From Fimenecus sp052273845 (GTDB lineage: Bacteria > Bacillota > Clostridia > Oscillospirales > Acutalibacteraceae), in the NCBI GenBank assembly GCA_052273845.1, contig DAVZHM010000067.1, forward strand, positions 1 through 10,435: a stretch of 10,435 nt of DNA, in the 5' to 3' direction. Positions 1-7,396 of this stretch are shown piece by piece. Numbering within the stretch: position 1 is the stretch's first letter; each line of letters opens with the position of its first letter. Under the pieces are notes generated by a model. That model was not told the DNA's origin. It worked only from the letters and a program-made list of their open reading frames with translations, and did not search any database. The position numbers and the translations under genes were made by a program.

Positions 1-100
1 TAACACATGGTTTTCCATTCGTCACTTCTTTTTTATTTGCTACTGTAACACATCTGTTGTAATCCTACACAGAAAACAGCCCTATATGCGGAATTTTTTA

Positions 101-129
101 TTGAAAACGCGCTTTAATTGTGCTATACT
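101..129 (+). promoter_or_regulatory. Sigma-A promoter of the double phosphoesterase gene
   Basis: TTGAAA at 101-106 and TATACT at 124-129 are separated by 17 bases. A TG one base before the -10 makes it an extended -10 promoter. The predicted transcript starts near 136, giving a leader of about 37 bases before the ATG at 173. Because the promoter lies downstream of the in-frame ATG at 86, it also excludes that codon as the start. Confidence 0.8.
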
Positions 130-172
130 CAATTTGTTGATTGTAAATTTTTTACAGATTGGGGAGATTGCC

Positions 173-3100
173 ATGAAAAAAATGAAACAAAAAGCAGCGA
201 AATTGGCGGCACTTGTGCTGACTTTGGCGTTGCTTTTTACTTTTGTCCCATCCACGCTTGTGCGCTCGGTTGCGGCAAGCGGGGAGGTAACCGTAGGGGT
301 TATGAACGACCTGCATTACTTTCCGCGTAGCTTAATGGGTTCGGATGTCAATGCGTTTATTGAGGCATCCAAACTCAATTCCACTACTTCTTATCTTGCC
401 GAGCCGCTGTTGGACAATGCACTCTATGAATACGCCCAACAGGCAAGGGAAAAAGGGCTGAAGTACTTAATCATTCCCGGAGACCTTACCAAAAACGGTG
501 AATATGAAAGCCACAGAGAATTGGCGGCGAAATTAGAGCAGTTTGAAAGGGATACCGGTGTGGAAGTGTTTGTCATTGACGGCAACCACGATATTCGCAA
601 CGGTAAAGCAGCCAAATTTGAAAACGGAAAATTCGTCTCTACGCGTTGGACAGAGCCTGAAGAATTCCGCGAGATTTATCGGAATTTGGGCTATGACCAC
701 GCAATCAATACCTTTACGCCGCCCGCAGGGGAAGAAGCGGGTTCACTTTCTTACACCGCAGATTTAGACGGGGGGTATCGCCTGATTGCATTGGACGGCG
801 CTTGCTACTCTGCTGACATTAACTCCAAAGGTGAAAATAAAGCTGAAACCCGCGGCGCGTACTCCGAAGCGCTGATGCAGTGGGCACTTGAGCAGATTGC
901 CGATGCAAAAGCACAAGGGCTTACGGTGATCGGTTTGACGCATTTCAATTTGGTTGAGCATTTCAAAAATGAGGACAATTTATTTGTTGCTTTCCCGATT
1001 GACAATTGGCAGGAAGTAACGGAATCCTTTGCCGATGCCGGTATGCACTTCGCTTTCACAGGGCATATTCATGTGCCCGATATTGCTTCGCACACTTCGG
1101 ACAACGGCGAAACATTGACCGATTGCTCTTCGGCATCCATGCTCAATTTCCCGTGCTATCTGCGCGTGGTGACTTTAGACAATCGAAGCCCTGCGGGGGA
1201 TATTTCCGCGACTTATGAGACGGTGGATATTGACCGTTCGCGCCCCGTAACCGCATTTGGCACTACTTATCCGCAGCCGTACCGCTTGACTGCATTTGCG
1301 CTCAACTTCGGCGGTAGCGACATCAATCAATTTGCCGACAACTACATTCGTTATTTGTTGGAATACCAATTGCTCCCCGATATAAGAGAAGCAGGCAGTT
1401 TGTACCTCTACCTTGCAAGAAGTTTGGATTTGGATAGCGTTCTCGACGGCTTGCTTTCAAGTAACAGTGGTATTGGTGCGATTGAGGGTGTTACCAAAGT
1501 TTCTTTAAAATTGCTCATCAAAAATGTTTGTGACCAAATCGAGACAGAGTATTTGGACGGCGCTGAGGGTACGGAGCATCTTTTGCAAGTCTTAAGTGAT
1601 GCCGTGCATAAGTTGACCTCACTTGAAATGTCCTCATATCCCTGCACAAAATATTTGGATACTTACGGCTTTGGCGATGCAAGCCGCAACGGTAACCTCG
1701 CTGACCTCGCTTCTACGGTGCTTGCAACATTCTATGCAGGTGACGAGAAGCGTAGGGACGATGCATTCTTAAATGATGCGCTTGCCCGTTTTGAGCGCGG
1801 CGAAAATGCCGATGTGATTTTGAATACGTTGATTGATGTTGTTTTGCACGATTTGTTGGAGGACGAAATTCTCCCGAATATCCGCATTGATGTGGTCGGC
1901 ATTTTGCGCAATACCAATGATGAAGATACCAAAGTTCTGCTCGGTGACATCATTTCGCAGCTAATTTCCATGGGCGATTCGAGCGGTGTAACCGGCATGG
2001 TGCCGCAGCCGAGTCTTGCGCAACTGATTAACCTGTTCTTTGCTGCAGGCATCGTGGAGTATAAATCTCTTGATGATGTTTTAGCGCACTATATGGATGA
2101 ATACCTGACCGAAAGCCAGATTGAAACCATTGCTTATGAGTTTTATAATATTCTTTCCGATTTAACAACCGATATCAATCCTGCGCCGCAGGCAGATAAC
2201 AATACTACCGTAATGTACAGCGGAAAAGTGCAAGTAACTCCCACCGTGGAAGATTTGCGTTTGCCCTCGGGTATTGCTGTGACTTTCGGCGCAAATTCCG
2301 CGACCACGCGCAATATTTGTTGGTATACCAAAACAAGCGTGCAGGGGACGGACATTGAAATTGTACCGTATTCCGCAAATCCGCGCTTTACGGGCACACC
2401 CACCACGGGCAGCAATGTTGTGGCGGAGACCAAACGCGTCACTCGTGAAATTCCCGGTGTGGATTTAGGCGTAATCGGCATTATTTCTTACGAATTTGAT
2501 GTCAACCGCCATATGATTAAAGTCGGCGGGTTGAAACCCGGTCAAAAATATTGCTACCGTGTCGGCGATGCTTCACGCGGTTGGTGGAGCGATGTTGGCG
2601 TATTCCAAACTGCCGATAATTCCGACAGTTTCACGTTCTTCCATATGAGCGACAGCCAGGGAGGCATTGAACGCCAATATGAAACTTGGGCTGATGTGGT
2701 GGATACGGCGTTTAGCTTGTATCCCGATGCAAAATTCATTGTGCATACGGGCGATGTTGTAGACAGCGGCAAAAACTTCAACCAATGGAATTGGGTGTTC
2801 AATACCGCTTCTGATAATCTTCAAAACACCGTTTTGATGCCTGCAACAGGCAATCATGAGAAAAACGCGGCGCATGCGACCGTCAACAATTTCCTGCTGT
2901 CGAATGTGCCGGAACAGGATACCACAACCGGCGTCTATTATTCTTATGACTACAACAATGCACACTTTATGGTGCTCAATACCAACGACTTGAACGAGGA
3001 CAATACGCTCGGCACAAAACAGTTGGAATGGCTCAAAGCCGATGCTGCTGCAAGCGACAAACAATGGAAAATTGTCGCCTTGCACAAGGCAATTTATTCT

Positions 3101-3709
3101 AACGGCTCGCACTATGATGATAAAGATGTGGTTGCCCTTCGTGCGCAACTTGCCACTTTGATGCCGGAATTGGACATCGATATTGTGTTGCAGGGACACG
3201 ACCATGTGTACTTGCGTACCACAGCGATGAAGGATAACGCAAAATGTGAGATTGTGGAAAAGACCGTTTCGCACAACGGCAACAGTTACACGGCAATGGT
3301 CAATCCCGACGGTACGGTTTACACGATTGATGGTTGCTCGGGCGTGAAGTATTATCAGACAAAGGACGCATCACTTACAGACGAACTCTTCCCGCGCGCA
3401 CAGACGATTTATGACGCTGCTGCGCCGGTGTTCTCCGCCATTCAAATCGATGGCGACAATCTGTATTTTGATGCATATACCGTGCAAAACGGCAATGCAA
3501 CTAAGATTGACAGTTTTGCAATTTCCAAATCGAGTGACGGCGCGTTTGGGGATGGTTCCAATGCTGAAAACGGTACGGTTACGGACGGCTCCGTTCCGAA
3601 AACTGCCGGCAGACAAATGGCCTCGGCTTTGGTGTTTGTTTTGCCTGTCGCGGCAACCGTTGCCTTGAGTGCGGGTGCGGTGAAACGCAAACGCGAAGAA
3701 GAAATCTAA
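173..3709 (+). CDS. Exported protein with two metallophosphoesterase domains (calcineurin-like plus purple-acid-phosphatase-like)
   Basis: The product is 1178 residues, probably a surface enzyme releasing phosphate from extracellular phosphoesters; the substrate is unknown. Residues 1-36 form a signal peptide (KK/K-rich start, hydrophobic core, then VAAS). Domain 1 spans about 40-310 with a full metal-binding set: D46-x-H48, GD at 103-104, GNHD at 137-140, H257, and GHIH at 297-300. A helical region of about 390 residues follows and I cannot assign it. From about 695 there is a purple-acid-phosphatase N-terminal (Fn3-like) domain, then phosphoesterase domain 2: D827-x-Q829, GD at 860-861, GNHE at 893-896, and GHDH at 1008-1011. 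The C-terminus has VPKTAG at 1141-1146, a hydrophobic stretch and KRKR, resembling a degenerate sortase signal. The start is chosen because GGGGAG lies 6 bases upstream of ATG 173 and the promoter lies between 101 and 129. The gene is monocistronic. Confidence 0.85.
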   Translation: MKKMKQKAAKLAALVLTLALLFTFVPSTLVRSVAASGEVTVGVMNDLHYFPRSLMGSDVNAFIEASKLNSTTSYLAEPLLDNALYEYAQQAREKGLKYLIIPGDLTKNGEYESHRELAAKLEQFERDTGVEVFVIDGNHDIRNGKAAKFENGKFVSTRWTEPEEFREIYRNLGYDHAINTFTPPAGEEAGSLSYTADLDGGYRLIALDGACYSADINSKGENKAETRGAYSEALMQWALEQIADAKAQGLTVIGLTHFNLVEHFKNEDNLFVAFPIDNWQEVTESFADAGMHFAFTGHIHVPDIASHTSDNGETLTDCSSASMLNFPCYLRVVTLDNRSPAGDISATYETVDIDRSRPVTAFGTTYPQPYRLTAFALNFGGSDINQFADNYIRYLLEYQLLPDIREAGSLYLYLARSLDLDSVLDGLLSSNSGIGAIEGVTKVSLKLLIKNVCDQIETEYLDGAEGTEHLLQVLSDAVHKLTSLEMSSYPCTKYLDTYGFGDASRNGNLADLASTVLATFYAGDEKRRDDAFLNDALARFERGENADVILNTLIDVVLHDLLEDEILPNIRIDVVGILRNTNDEDTKVLLGDIISQLISMGDSSGVTGMVPQPSLAQLINLFFAAGIVEYKSLDDVLAHYMDEYLTESQIETIAYEFYNILSDLTTDINPAPQADNNTTVMYSGKVQVTPTVEDLRLPSGIAVTFGANSATTRNICWYTKTSVQGTDIEIVPYSANPRFTGTPTTGSNVVAETKRVTREIPGVDLGVIGIISYEFDVNRHMIKVGGLKPGQKYCYRVGDASRGWWSDVGVFQTADNSDSFTFFHMSDSQGGIERQYETWADVVDTAFSLYPDAKFIVHTGDVVDSGKNFNQWNWVFNTASDNLQNTVLMPATGNHEKNAAHATVNNFLLSNVPEQDTTTGVYYSYDYNNAHFMVLNTNDLNEDNTLGTKQLEWLKADAAASDKQWKIVALHKAIYSNGSHYDDKDVVALRAQLATLMPELDIDIVLQGHDHVYLRTTAMKDNAKCEIVEKTVSHNGNSYTAMVNPDGTVYTIDGCSGVKYYQTKDASLTDELFPRAQTIYDAAAPVFSAIQIDGDNLYFDAYTVQNGNATKIDSFAISKSSDGAFGDGSNAENGTVTDGSVPKTAGRQMASALVFVLPVAATVALSAGAVKRKREEEI

Positions 3710-3724
3710 TTGAGTAACAAAATG

Positions 3725-3752
3725 GGCGGTGCAACTGTGCACCGCCTTTTTT
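3725..3752 (+). terminator. Intrinsic terminator of the phosphoesterase gene
   Basis: A perfect 9-bp stem (GGCGGTGCA at 3725-3733 with TGCACCGCC at 3738-3746) closes a 4-base loop and is followed directly by six T. It begins 15 bases after the stop codon. Confidence 0.92.
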
Positions 3753-3811
3753 ATGGGTAAAATTCGACAAAAAAGCAGTAAGTAATTTAAAAATCTCTAC
3801 GATTTCCCGAA

Positions 3812-3841
3812 TTGACGATAGTGCTTTTTACGCGGTACAAT
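3812..3841 (+). promoter_or_regulatory. Sigma-A promoter of the HAD phosphatase gene
   Basis: TTGACG at 3812-3817 and TACAAT at 3836-3841 are 18 bases apart. The expected transcript start is near 3848, a few bases before the ribosome binding site at 3854. Confidence 0.75.
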
Positions 3842-3866
3842 AGATCCCATACGAGAGGTGATTCCA

Positions 3867-4676
3867 TTGCAGAAAAAATTGGTCGCCGTGGATATTGACG
3901 GGACACTTGTAACCGATACAAAAGAACTTTTACCCGAAACCAAAGCGGACATTCATCGCTTTATTGAGAACGGCGGTGTGTTTGTACTTGCCACAGGCAG
4001 ACCGACGCCGGGCATTCGCCGTTATGTGGCGGAATTGGATTTGGTGCGTTTGGGCGGGTATGTCATTTCCTATAACGGAGCACGAATCTTTGACTTGAAA
4101 AACGGAAAATTGCTGTTTCAAAAAAGTATTCCGTTAAATTGCTATTCCCGCATTTTTGTTGCTGCCGAAGAACTCGGTTTGGCGTTGACGGGATATAAAA
4201 ACGACCTTGCGGTAACACAAAAGGCAAAGGACCGTTATTTTGTGATGGAAACGTCCATCAACGGGTTAGAAATTTGCCGCGTGCCGGATTTGAAAACAGA
4301 ATTCACTTACGAAACACCCAAATTTTTAATTACGGGTGAGCCTGACTTTTTAAGTGATGCCGAAGTGAAATTGCGCTCCATGCTTTCCGATTTGCCGCTG
4401 ACGGTATTCCGTTCCGAACCGTTCTTTTTGGAAATCACCGCGCGTGGGTGTGACAAAGGCGCGGCGATTTTGCAATTGGCTGAGGAGCTGCATTTGCGTC
4501 AAGATGAAACCATGGCGTGCGGCGATGGGTTTAACGATGTCACTATGCTTCAATCTGTCTCTTTCGGCGTGGCAATGCAGAATGCGCAGTTGCCTGCAAA
4601 ACAGGCAGCACAGTATATCACCGATTCCAACAACGAAAACGGCGTCGGCAAAGCACTTAGACAGTTTGCTCTTTAA
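3867..4676 (+). CDS. HAD-superfamily hydrolase, Cof/YidA type (sugar-phosphate or nucleotide phosphatase)
   Basis: The protein has 269 residues, the normal length for Cof-type (subclass IIB) HAD phosphatases. These are cytosolic Mg-dependent enzymes that remove phosphate from small metabolites through an aspartyl-phosphate intermediate. Motif I is DIDGT, with nucleophile D9 and acid/base D11. Motif II is in ATGRP (T43). The motif III lysine is K197 in CDKG. Motif IV is GDGFND with D220 and D224. The region between about 85 and 190 is the C2-type cap that decides substrate; its specificity cannot be predicted. I chose TTG at 3867 because AGAGGTG at 3854-3860 sits 6 bases upstream. The in-frame GTG at 3858 is part of that ribosome binding site. 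The gene has its own promoter and is probably monocistronic. Confidence 0.9.
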   Translation: MQKKLVAVDIDGTLVTDTKELLPETKADIHRFIENGGVFVLATGRPTPGIRRYVAELDLVRLGGYVISYNGARIFDLKNGKLLFQKSIPLNCYSRIFVAAEELGLALTGYKNDLAVTQKAKDRYFVMETSINGLEICRVPDLKTEFTYETPKFLITGEPDFLSDAEVKLRSMLSDLPLTVFRSEPFFLEITARGCDKGAAILQLAEELHLRQDETMACGDGFNDVTMLQSVSFGVAMQNAQLPAKQAAQYITDSNNENGVGKALRQFAL

Positions 4677-4689
4677 ACGGATTTCCAAA

Positions 4690-4718
4690 TTGCATTTTTC
4701 TTTTTGTTATGTTACAAT
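4690..4718 (+). promoter_or_regulatory. Sigma-A promoter of the GH25 lysozyme gene
   Basis: TTGCAT at 4690-4695 and TACAAT at 4713-4718 are 17 bases apart. The predicted start is near 4725, inside the left arm of the hairpin at 4719-4741, so the gene's own mRNA would lack most of that arm. Confidence 0.7.
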
Positions 4719-4749
4719 ACCTCTGAACTCGTTTCGGAGGTGTTTTTTT
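4719..4749 (+). terminator. Terminator-like hairpin containing the lysozyme ribosome binding site
   Basis: ACCTCTGAA (4719-4727) pairs with TTCGGAGGT (4733-4741): 9 bp including one G-U pair, 5-base loop. One base later there are seven T (4743-4749). This fits an intrinsic terminator for the HAD transcript. The right arm holds GGAGG, the ribosome binding site of the gene starting at 4748, so any read-through RNA would have that site paired. Confidence 0.6.
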
Positions 4750-6193
4750 GGAACCATCAGCAGAGAAAAAACGCGAAAAAATCATTAAAATTGTATCAAC
4801 GGTCAGCATTTTTGTTGTCACGCTTGTGTTGCTTGTGGTCGGTATTTGCATTTTGCCGAATCTCGGTAAATCTGACTCTGCCCCTGTGGAGGCTACGGCA
4901 GTATCCGTAGAAACCACCTCTACACTTACAGAAGCACAAACGGAAACCACCATGCCGAGCACGGAGGAAAAGCTAAGCGAAACAGAAGTACAAACCACCT
5001 CCGTGTATAAAGCGAAAACTGATGTTAAGGCGCAGGTCGCAACCGGCAACAAAGCGGCGGATGAAGATAAGGGGAATGACCGTGTGAGCGATTCCTCTCT
5101 TTCGGGAGAGAGTGGCGGCGATGTGTTGGAGGAACACAATGAAACCGCATTGCCTTGGGGCGATTCTACGGGATTTCCCTCGAAATATACGAACTATGTT
5201 TATACGGATACTACCGACCTTGTGGGTTGGCAGCAAATCGACGGCGCCCTGTTTTACTTTGATAACACCCACAATGCACTTAAAGGGATGCAAAAAATCG
5301 GCGGCAGAAACGTTTATTTTAACGAGTTTGGCGCAAAAGCGTCTTTGGTTGGTATAGATGTTTCCCAATGGAACGGCACAATTGATTGGAATGCGGCAAA
5401 AGCAGACGGTATAGATTTTGCAATTATCCGTGTCGGTTTCCGCGGTTACGGTACAACGGACCCTATTAAACCGCCGAAGCTTGACCGCTGTGTTGAAAGC
5501 AATTTGCTTGGGGCTACGGCGGCAGGAATGCCTGTCGGTCTTTACTTTTTCAGCCAGGCCATTACAATAGATGAAGCGCTCGAAGAAGCGGGCGTTTGCG
5601 TGGATTACGCCAAACGGTATAAAATTACATACCCGATTTACTTTGATACCGAATTTTCCAATCCAAAACACAACGGGAGGGCAGATGCGCTCACGAAAAA
5701 AGAACGAACGGATATTGCGGTCGCTTTTTGCGAGGCAATCAAAAATGCCGGTTTTACCCCCGGCGTGTATGCAAGTAAGACATTCTATTATGATGAACTT
5801 GATTTTTCGCGCCTGTCTTCTTATGAAATTTGGATGGCGCACTACACGAGTAAAAATACCGATTTTAAGTATAAGTACCGCATTTGGCAGTATTCGGACA
5901 AAGGACAGGTAAACGGAATTCCTAACGCAACAGATATGAATATGGCTCTGTATGACTATCGGAATAAAACGGATATGTCCAAAGTCGGCAATAATGTGGT
6001 TTTGTCCGATACCCCCGGCGTTTTGGCATATCATTATGCAGAAGCCGCTTTGATGCAGTATGAACAGCAAAAAACGGATGAAGCGCTTGTTGCGGCGAAC
6101 GAAAAAATCGGTGTTTTACCGTCGGGCGGGGCAAAAGACGCCTTGCAAAAAGTGCTTTCCGATATGCAGACACAGCAAAAAACAACAGAATAA
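4748..6193 (+). CDS. Membrane-anchored GH25 (Cellosyl-type) muramidase with cell-wall-binding repeats
   Basis: This 481-residue protein should cleave the MurNAc-GlcNAc bond of peptidoglycan outside the membrane, in wall remodelling. A short basic N-terminus precedes one membrane segment at about 12-36 without an obvious cleavage site. Residues 42-130 form a Thr/Ser/Glu-rich wall-spanning linker. Residues 155-198 show two short choline-binding-like repeats (GWQQIDGALFYF and MQKIGGRNVYF). The GH25 domain spans about 200-405, with the family's acidic residues in GIDVSQWNG (D204), YFDTE (D300 and E302) and ATDMN (D396). The C-terminal 75 residues are Gln/Ala/Lys-rich and unassigned. The start is TTG, with GGAGG at 4736-4740 seven bases upstream. 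It has its own promoter and converges with the radical SAM gene. A phage endolysin is unlikely given the membrane anchor and absence of phage neighbours. Confidence 0.88.
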   Translation: MEPSAEKKREKIIKIVSTVSIFVVTLVLLVVGICILPNLGKSDSAPVEATAVSVETTSTLTEAQTETTMPSTEEKLSETEVQTTSVYKAKTDVKAQVATGNKAADEDKGNDRVSDSSLSGESGGDVLEEHNETALPWGDSTGFPSKYTNYVYTDTTDLVGWQQIDGALFYFDNTHNALKGMQKIGGRNVYFNEFGAKASLVGIDVSQWNGTIDWNAAKADGIDFAIIRVGFRGYGTTDPIKPPKLDRCVESNLLGATAAGMPVGLYFFSQAITIDEALEEAGVCVDYAKRYKITYPIYFDTEFSNPKHNGRADALTKKERTDIAVAFCEAIKNAGFTPGVYASKTFYYDELDFSRLSSYEIWMAHYTSKNTDFKYKYRIWQYSDKGQVNGIPNATDMNMALYDYRNKTDMSKVGNNVVLSDTPGVLAYHYAEAALMQYEQQKTDEALVAANEKIGVLPSGGAKDALQKVLSDMQTQQKTTE

Positions 6194-6234
6194 ACAAGGA
6201 AAGGGACTTTTTATTTAAAGTCCCTTTCCTTGTT
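6193..6234. terminator. Bidirectional 3' hairpin between lysozyme and radical SAM genes
   Basis: An 18-bp perfect stem (6193-6210 with 6217-6234) has a 6-base loop. It starts at the last base of the lysozyme stop codon. The right arm encodes the final residues of the minus-strand gene, whose TAA stop (6217-6215) enters the loop. Flanking U-runs are weak on both strands, but runs of T inside the stem and its convergent position support shared termination. Confidence 0.7.
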
Positions 6235-7123
6235 GTATACCGCGTTCTGCAAAAGTTTTATGGATACTGTTTAGAACATCTTTTTTGTCAGCAGACCAAA
6301 GCGGTGCCACCAATAGTTTCTTCGGTGCATCACCTGTCAGCCTGTGTATGACCGTGGTTTTCGGTAAAACTTCCAAACAGTCGCACAAAATATCCAAATA
6401 ATCATCTTTGCTCAACACTTCAAATGCGCCGGTTTCATAGAACTTTTCCAAATCCGTACCGTGCAGAATGTGCAATAATTGCAATTTTATGCCGTCCGAA
6501 CCGATTGCTCCGACAAATCGTACCGTTTGTAACATTTGCGCTTTCGTTTCAAACGGCAATCCCAAAATAATATGTGTTACAACATTTATCCCGATAGCGT
6601 GCAAATCTTGAACGGCTTTTTCGTAAACGGAAAGGGGATAGCCGCGGCGAATAAATTTTGCTGTGTCCTCGTGTACGGTTTGCAATCCTAATTCCACAAA
6701 AACGGGTTTCACATTGTTTAATTCCCGCAGCATTTCCAAAACGCCCGTCGGCAAACAATCGGGGCGTGTGGCAATAGAAATTGCTTTAATACACGGATTT
6801 TTTGCAGCTGTAAAGAAAATGTTTCGCAAGTGTTTTAAATCCCCGTAGGTATTGGTGTAACTTTGAAAATAGGCGATGTAATGTTCGCCTTTGAATTTTT
6901 TCGCAACGCGAGCTTTTGCGTTTTCGATTTGTGTATTTACATCTGCTTGTGCACATTCGGCAAATTCGCCGCTGCCGCCCGCACTGCAAAAGATACAGCC
7001 GCCCGTGCCGAGTGTACCGTCACGGTTTGGGCAAGTACATCCCGTTTCCAGAGACAGTTTATATAACTTTTCTCCAAATCGGTTTTGTAAATATTCGTTG
7101 AAAGAATAGTATTGCGGCAGCAT
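6215..7123 (-). CDS. Radical SAM protein of the YhcC family (TIGR01212 type)
   Basis: The product is 302 residues, the family's usual length. YhcC proteins are cytosolic radical S-adenosylmethionine enzymes related to the Elp3 catalytic core. Their reaction is not established. The cluster-binding motif is recognisable: C31 in CPNRDGT, then C43 and C46 in GGCIFC, with an extra C29. Further family signatures are YFQSYTNTY (85-93), ELGLQTVHEDT (144-154), HIILGLP (184-190) and HRLTGD (260-265). ATG 7123 is chosen because AAGGTGAT, complementary to the 16S 3' end, ends 5 bases upstream. A second ATG at 7130 is out of frame. The gene is transcribed away from the amt gene and towards the lysozyme gene. 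No partner is adjacent that would suggest its substrate. Confidence 0.9.
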   Translation of the reverse strand: MLPQYYSFNEYLQNRFGEKLYKLSLETGCTCPNRDGTLGTGGCIFCSAGGSGEFAECAQADVNTQIENAKARVAKKFKGEHYIAYFQSYTNTYGDLKHLRNIFFTAAKNPCIKAISIATRPDCLPTGVLEMLRELNNVKPVFVELGLQTVHEDTAKFIRRGYPLSVYEKAVQDLHAIGINVVTHIILGLPFETKAQMLQTVRFVGAIGSDGIKLQLLHILHGTDLEKFYETGAFEVLSKDDYLDILCDCLEVLPKTTVIHRLTGDAPKKLLVAPLWSADKKDVLNSIHKTFAERGIQQGKGL

Positions 7124-7141
7124 AGTACATCACCTTGTGGC

Positions 7142-7170
7142 AGTATAGCAGATTTCTCTCGAAAAATCCA
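7142..7170 (-). promoter_or_regulatory. Possible extended -10 promoter of the radical SAM gene
   Basis: Read on the minus strand, TATACT (7147-7142) is preceded by TG one base away, an extended -10. The -35 at 17 bases (TGGATT, 7170-7165) is poor. The expected start near 7135 would give a leader of only about 12 bases beginning inside the ribosome binding site. The left arm of the dyad at 7161-7189 covers the -35 region. Confidence 0.45.
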
Positions 7171-7189
7171 TATCTGTTGTGGATTTTTC
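7161..7189. promoter_or_regulatory. Perfect 10-bp dyad, possible operator
   Basis: GAAAAATCCA at 7161-7170 is repeated inverted at 7180-7189 with a 9-base spacer. It covers the -35 region of the predicted minus-strand promoter and lies about 75 bases upstream of the amt promoter. It could be a repressor site or an A/T-rich bidirectional hairpin. No factor can be named. Confidence 0.4.
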
Positions 7190-7262
7190 ATAAAAGGAAA
7201 TGCATACAGCGCAGTCCCCGTTATGGAAACCTCCAAAATCGACAAAAGTACAAAATTCGGTC

Positions 7263-7291
7263 TTGACGCTTTCCAAAAATCGGCGTATCAT
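7263..7291 (+). promoter_or_regulatory. Sigma-A promoter of the amt/P-II fusion gene
   Basis: TTGACG at 7263-7268 and TATCAT at 7286-7291 are 17 bases apart. The predicted start is near 7298, leaving a leader of about 160 bases, far longer than those of the other genes in this window. Confidence 0.7.
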
Positions 7292-7308
7292 TTGTGCATA
7301 ACAACAAA

Positions 7309-7343
7309 GGCGTTGTGAAGAAAACCTTCACAGCGCCCTTTTT
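7309..7343 (+). terminator. Early terminator in the amt leader (attenuator candidate)
   Basis: GGCGTTGTGAAG (7309-7320) pairs with CTTCACAGCGCC (7326-7337): 12 bp with one G-U pair and a 5-base loop, then C and five T. No plus-strand gene lies upstream for it to terminate. It sits about 11 bases after the predicted amt transcript start, which suggests attenuation. Confidence 0.7.
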
Positions 7344-7396
7344 CGTTTGCATAACTTTCCGGAGAGTTTTGCAGTTGAATTTGTTGTTTTGCACAA

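Noticed and set aside
1..53. Direct repeat TAACACAT at 1-8 and 46-53
   Set aside because: Only 8 bases in an A/T-rich region; likely chance.
86..172. Upstream in-frame ATG at 86 as start of the phosphoesterase gene
   Set aside because: A strong extended -10 promoter (101-129) lies downstream of it, there is no ribosome binding site before it, and ATG 173 has a good site and begins a typical signal peptide.
2573..3274. Minus-strand reading frame of 233 codons opposite the second phosphoesterase domain
   Set aside because: Shadow of the coding strand, with no motif or start signals.
3858..3866. GTG at 3858 as start of the HAD gene
   Set aside because: It is part of the AGAGGTG ribosome binding site that serves TTG 3867 at 6 bases.
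4973..6070. Open minus-strand reading frame of 365 codons opposite the lysozyme gene
   Set aside because: Cys/Ile/Arg-rich composition, no recognisable motif and no convincing ribosome binding site; the plus strand encodes a clear GH25 protein.
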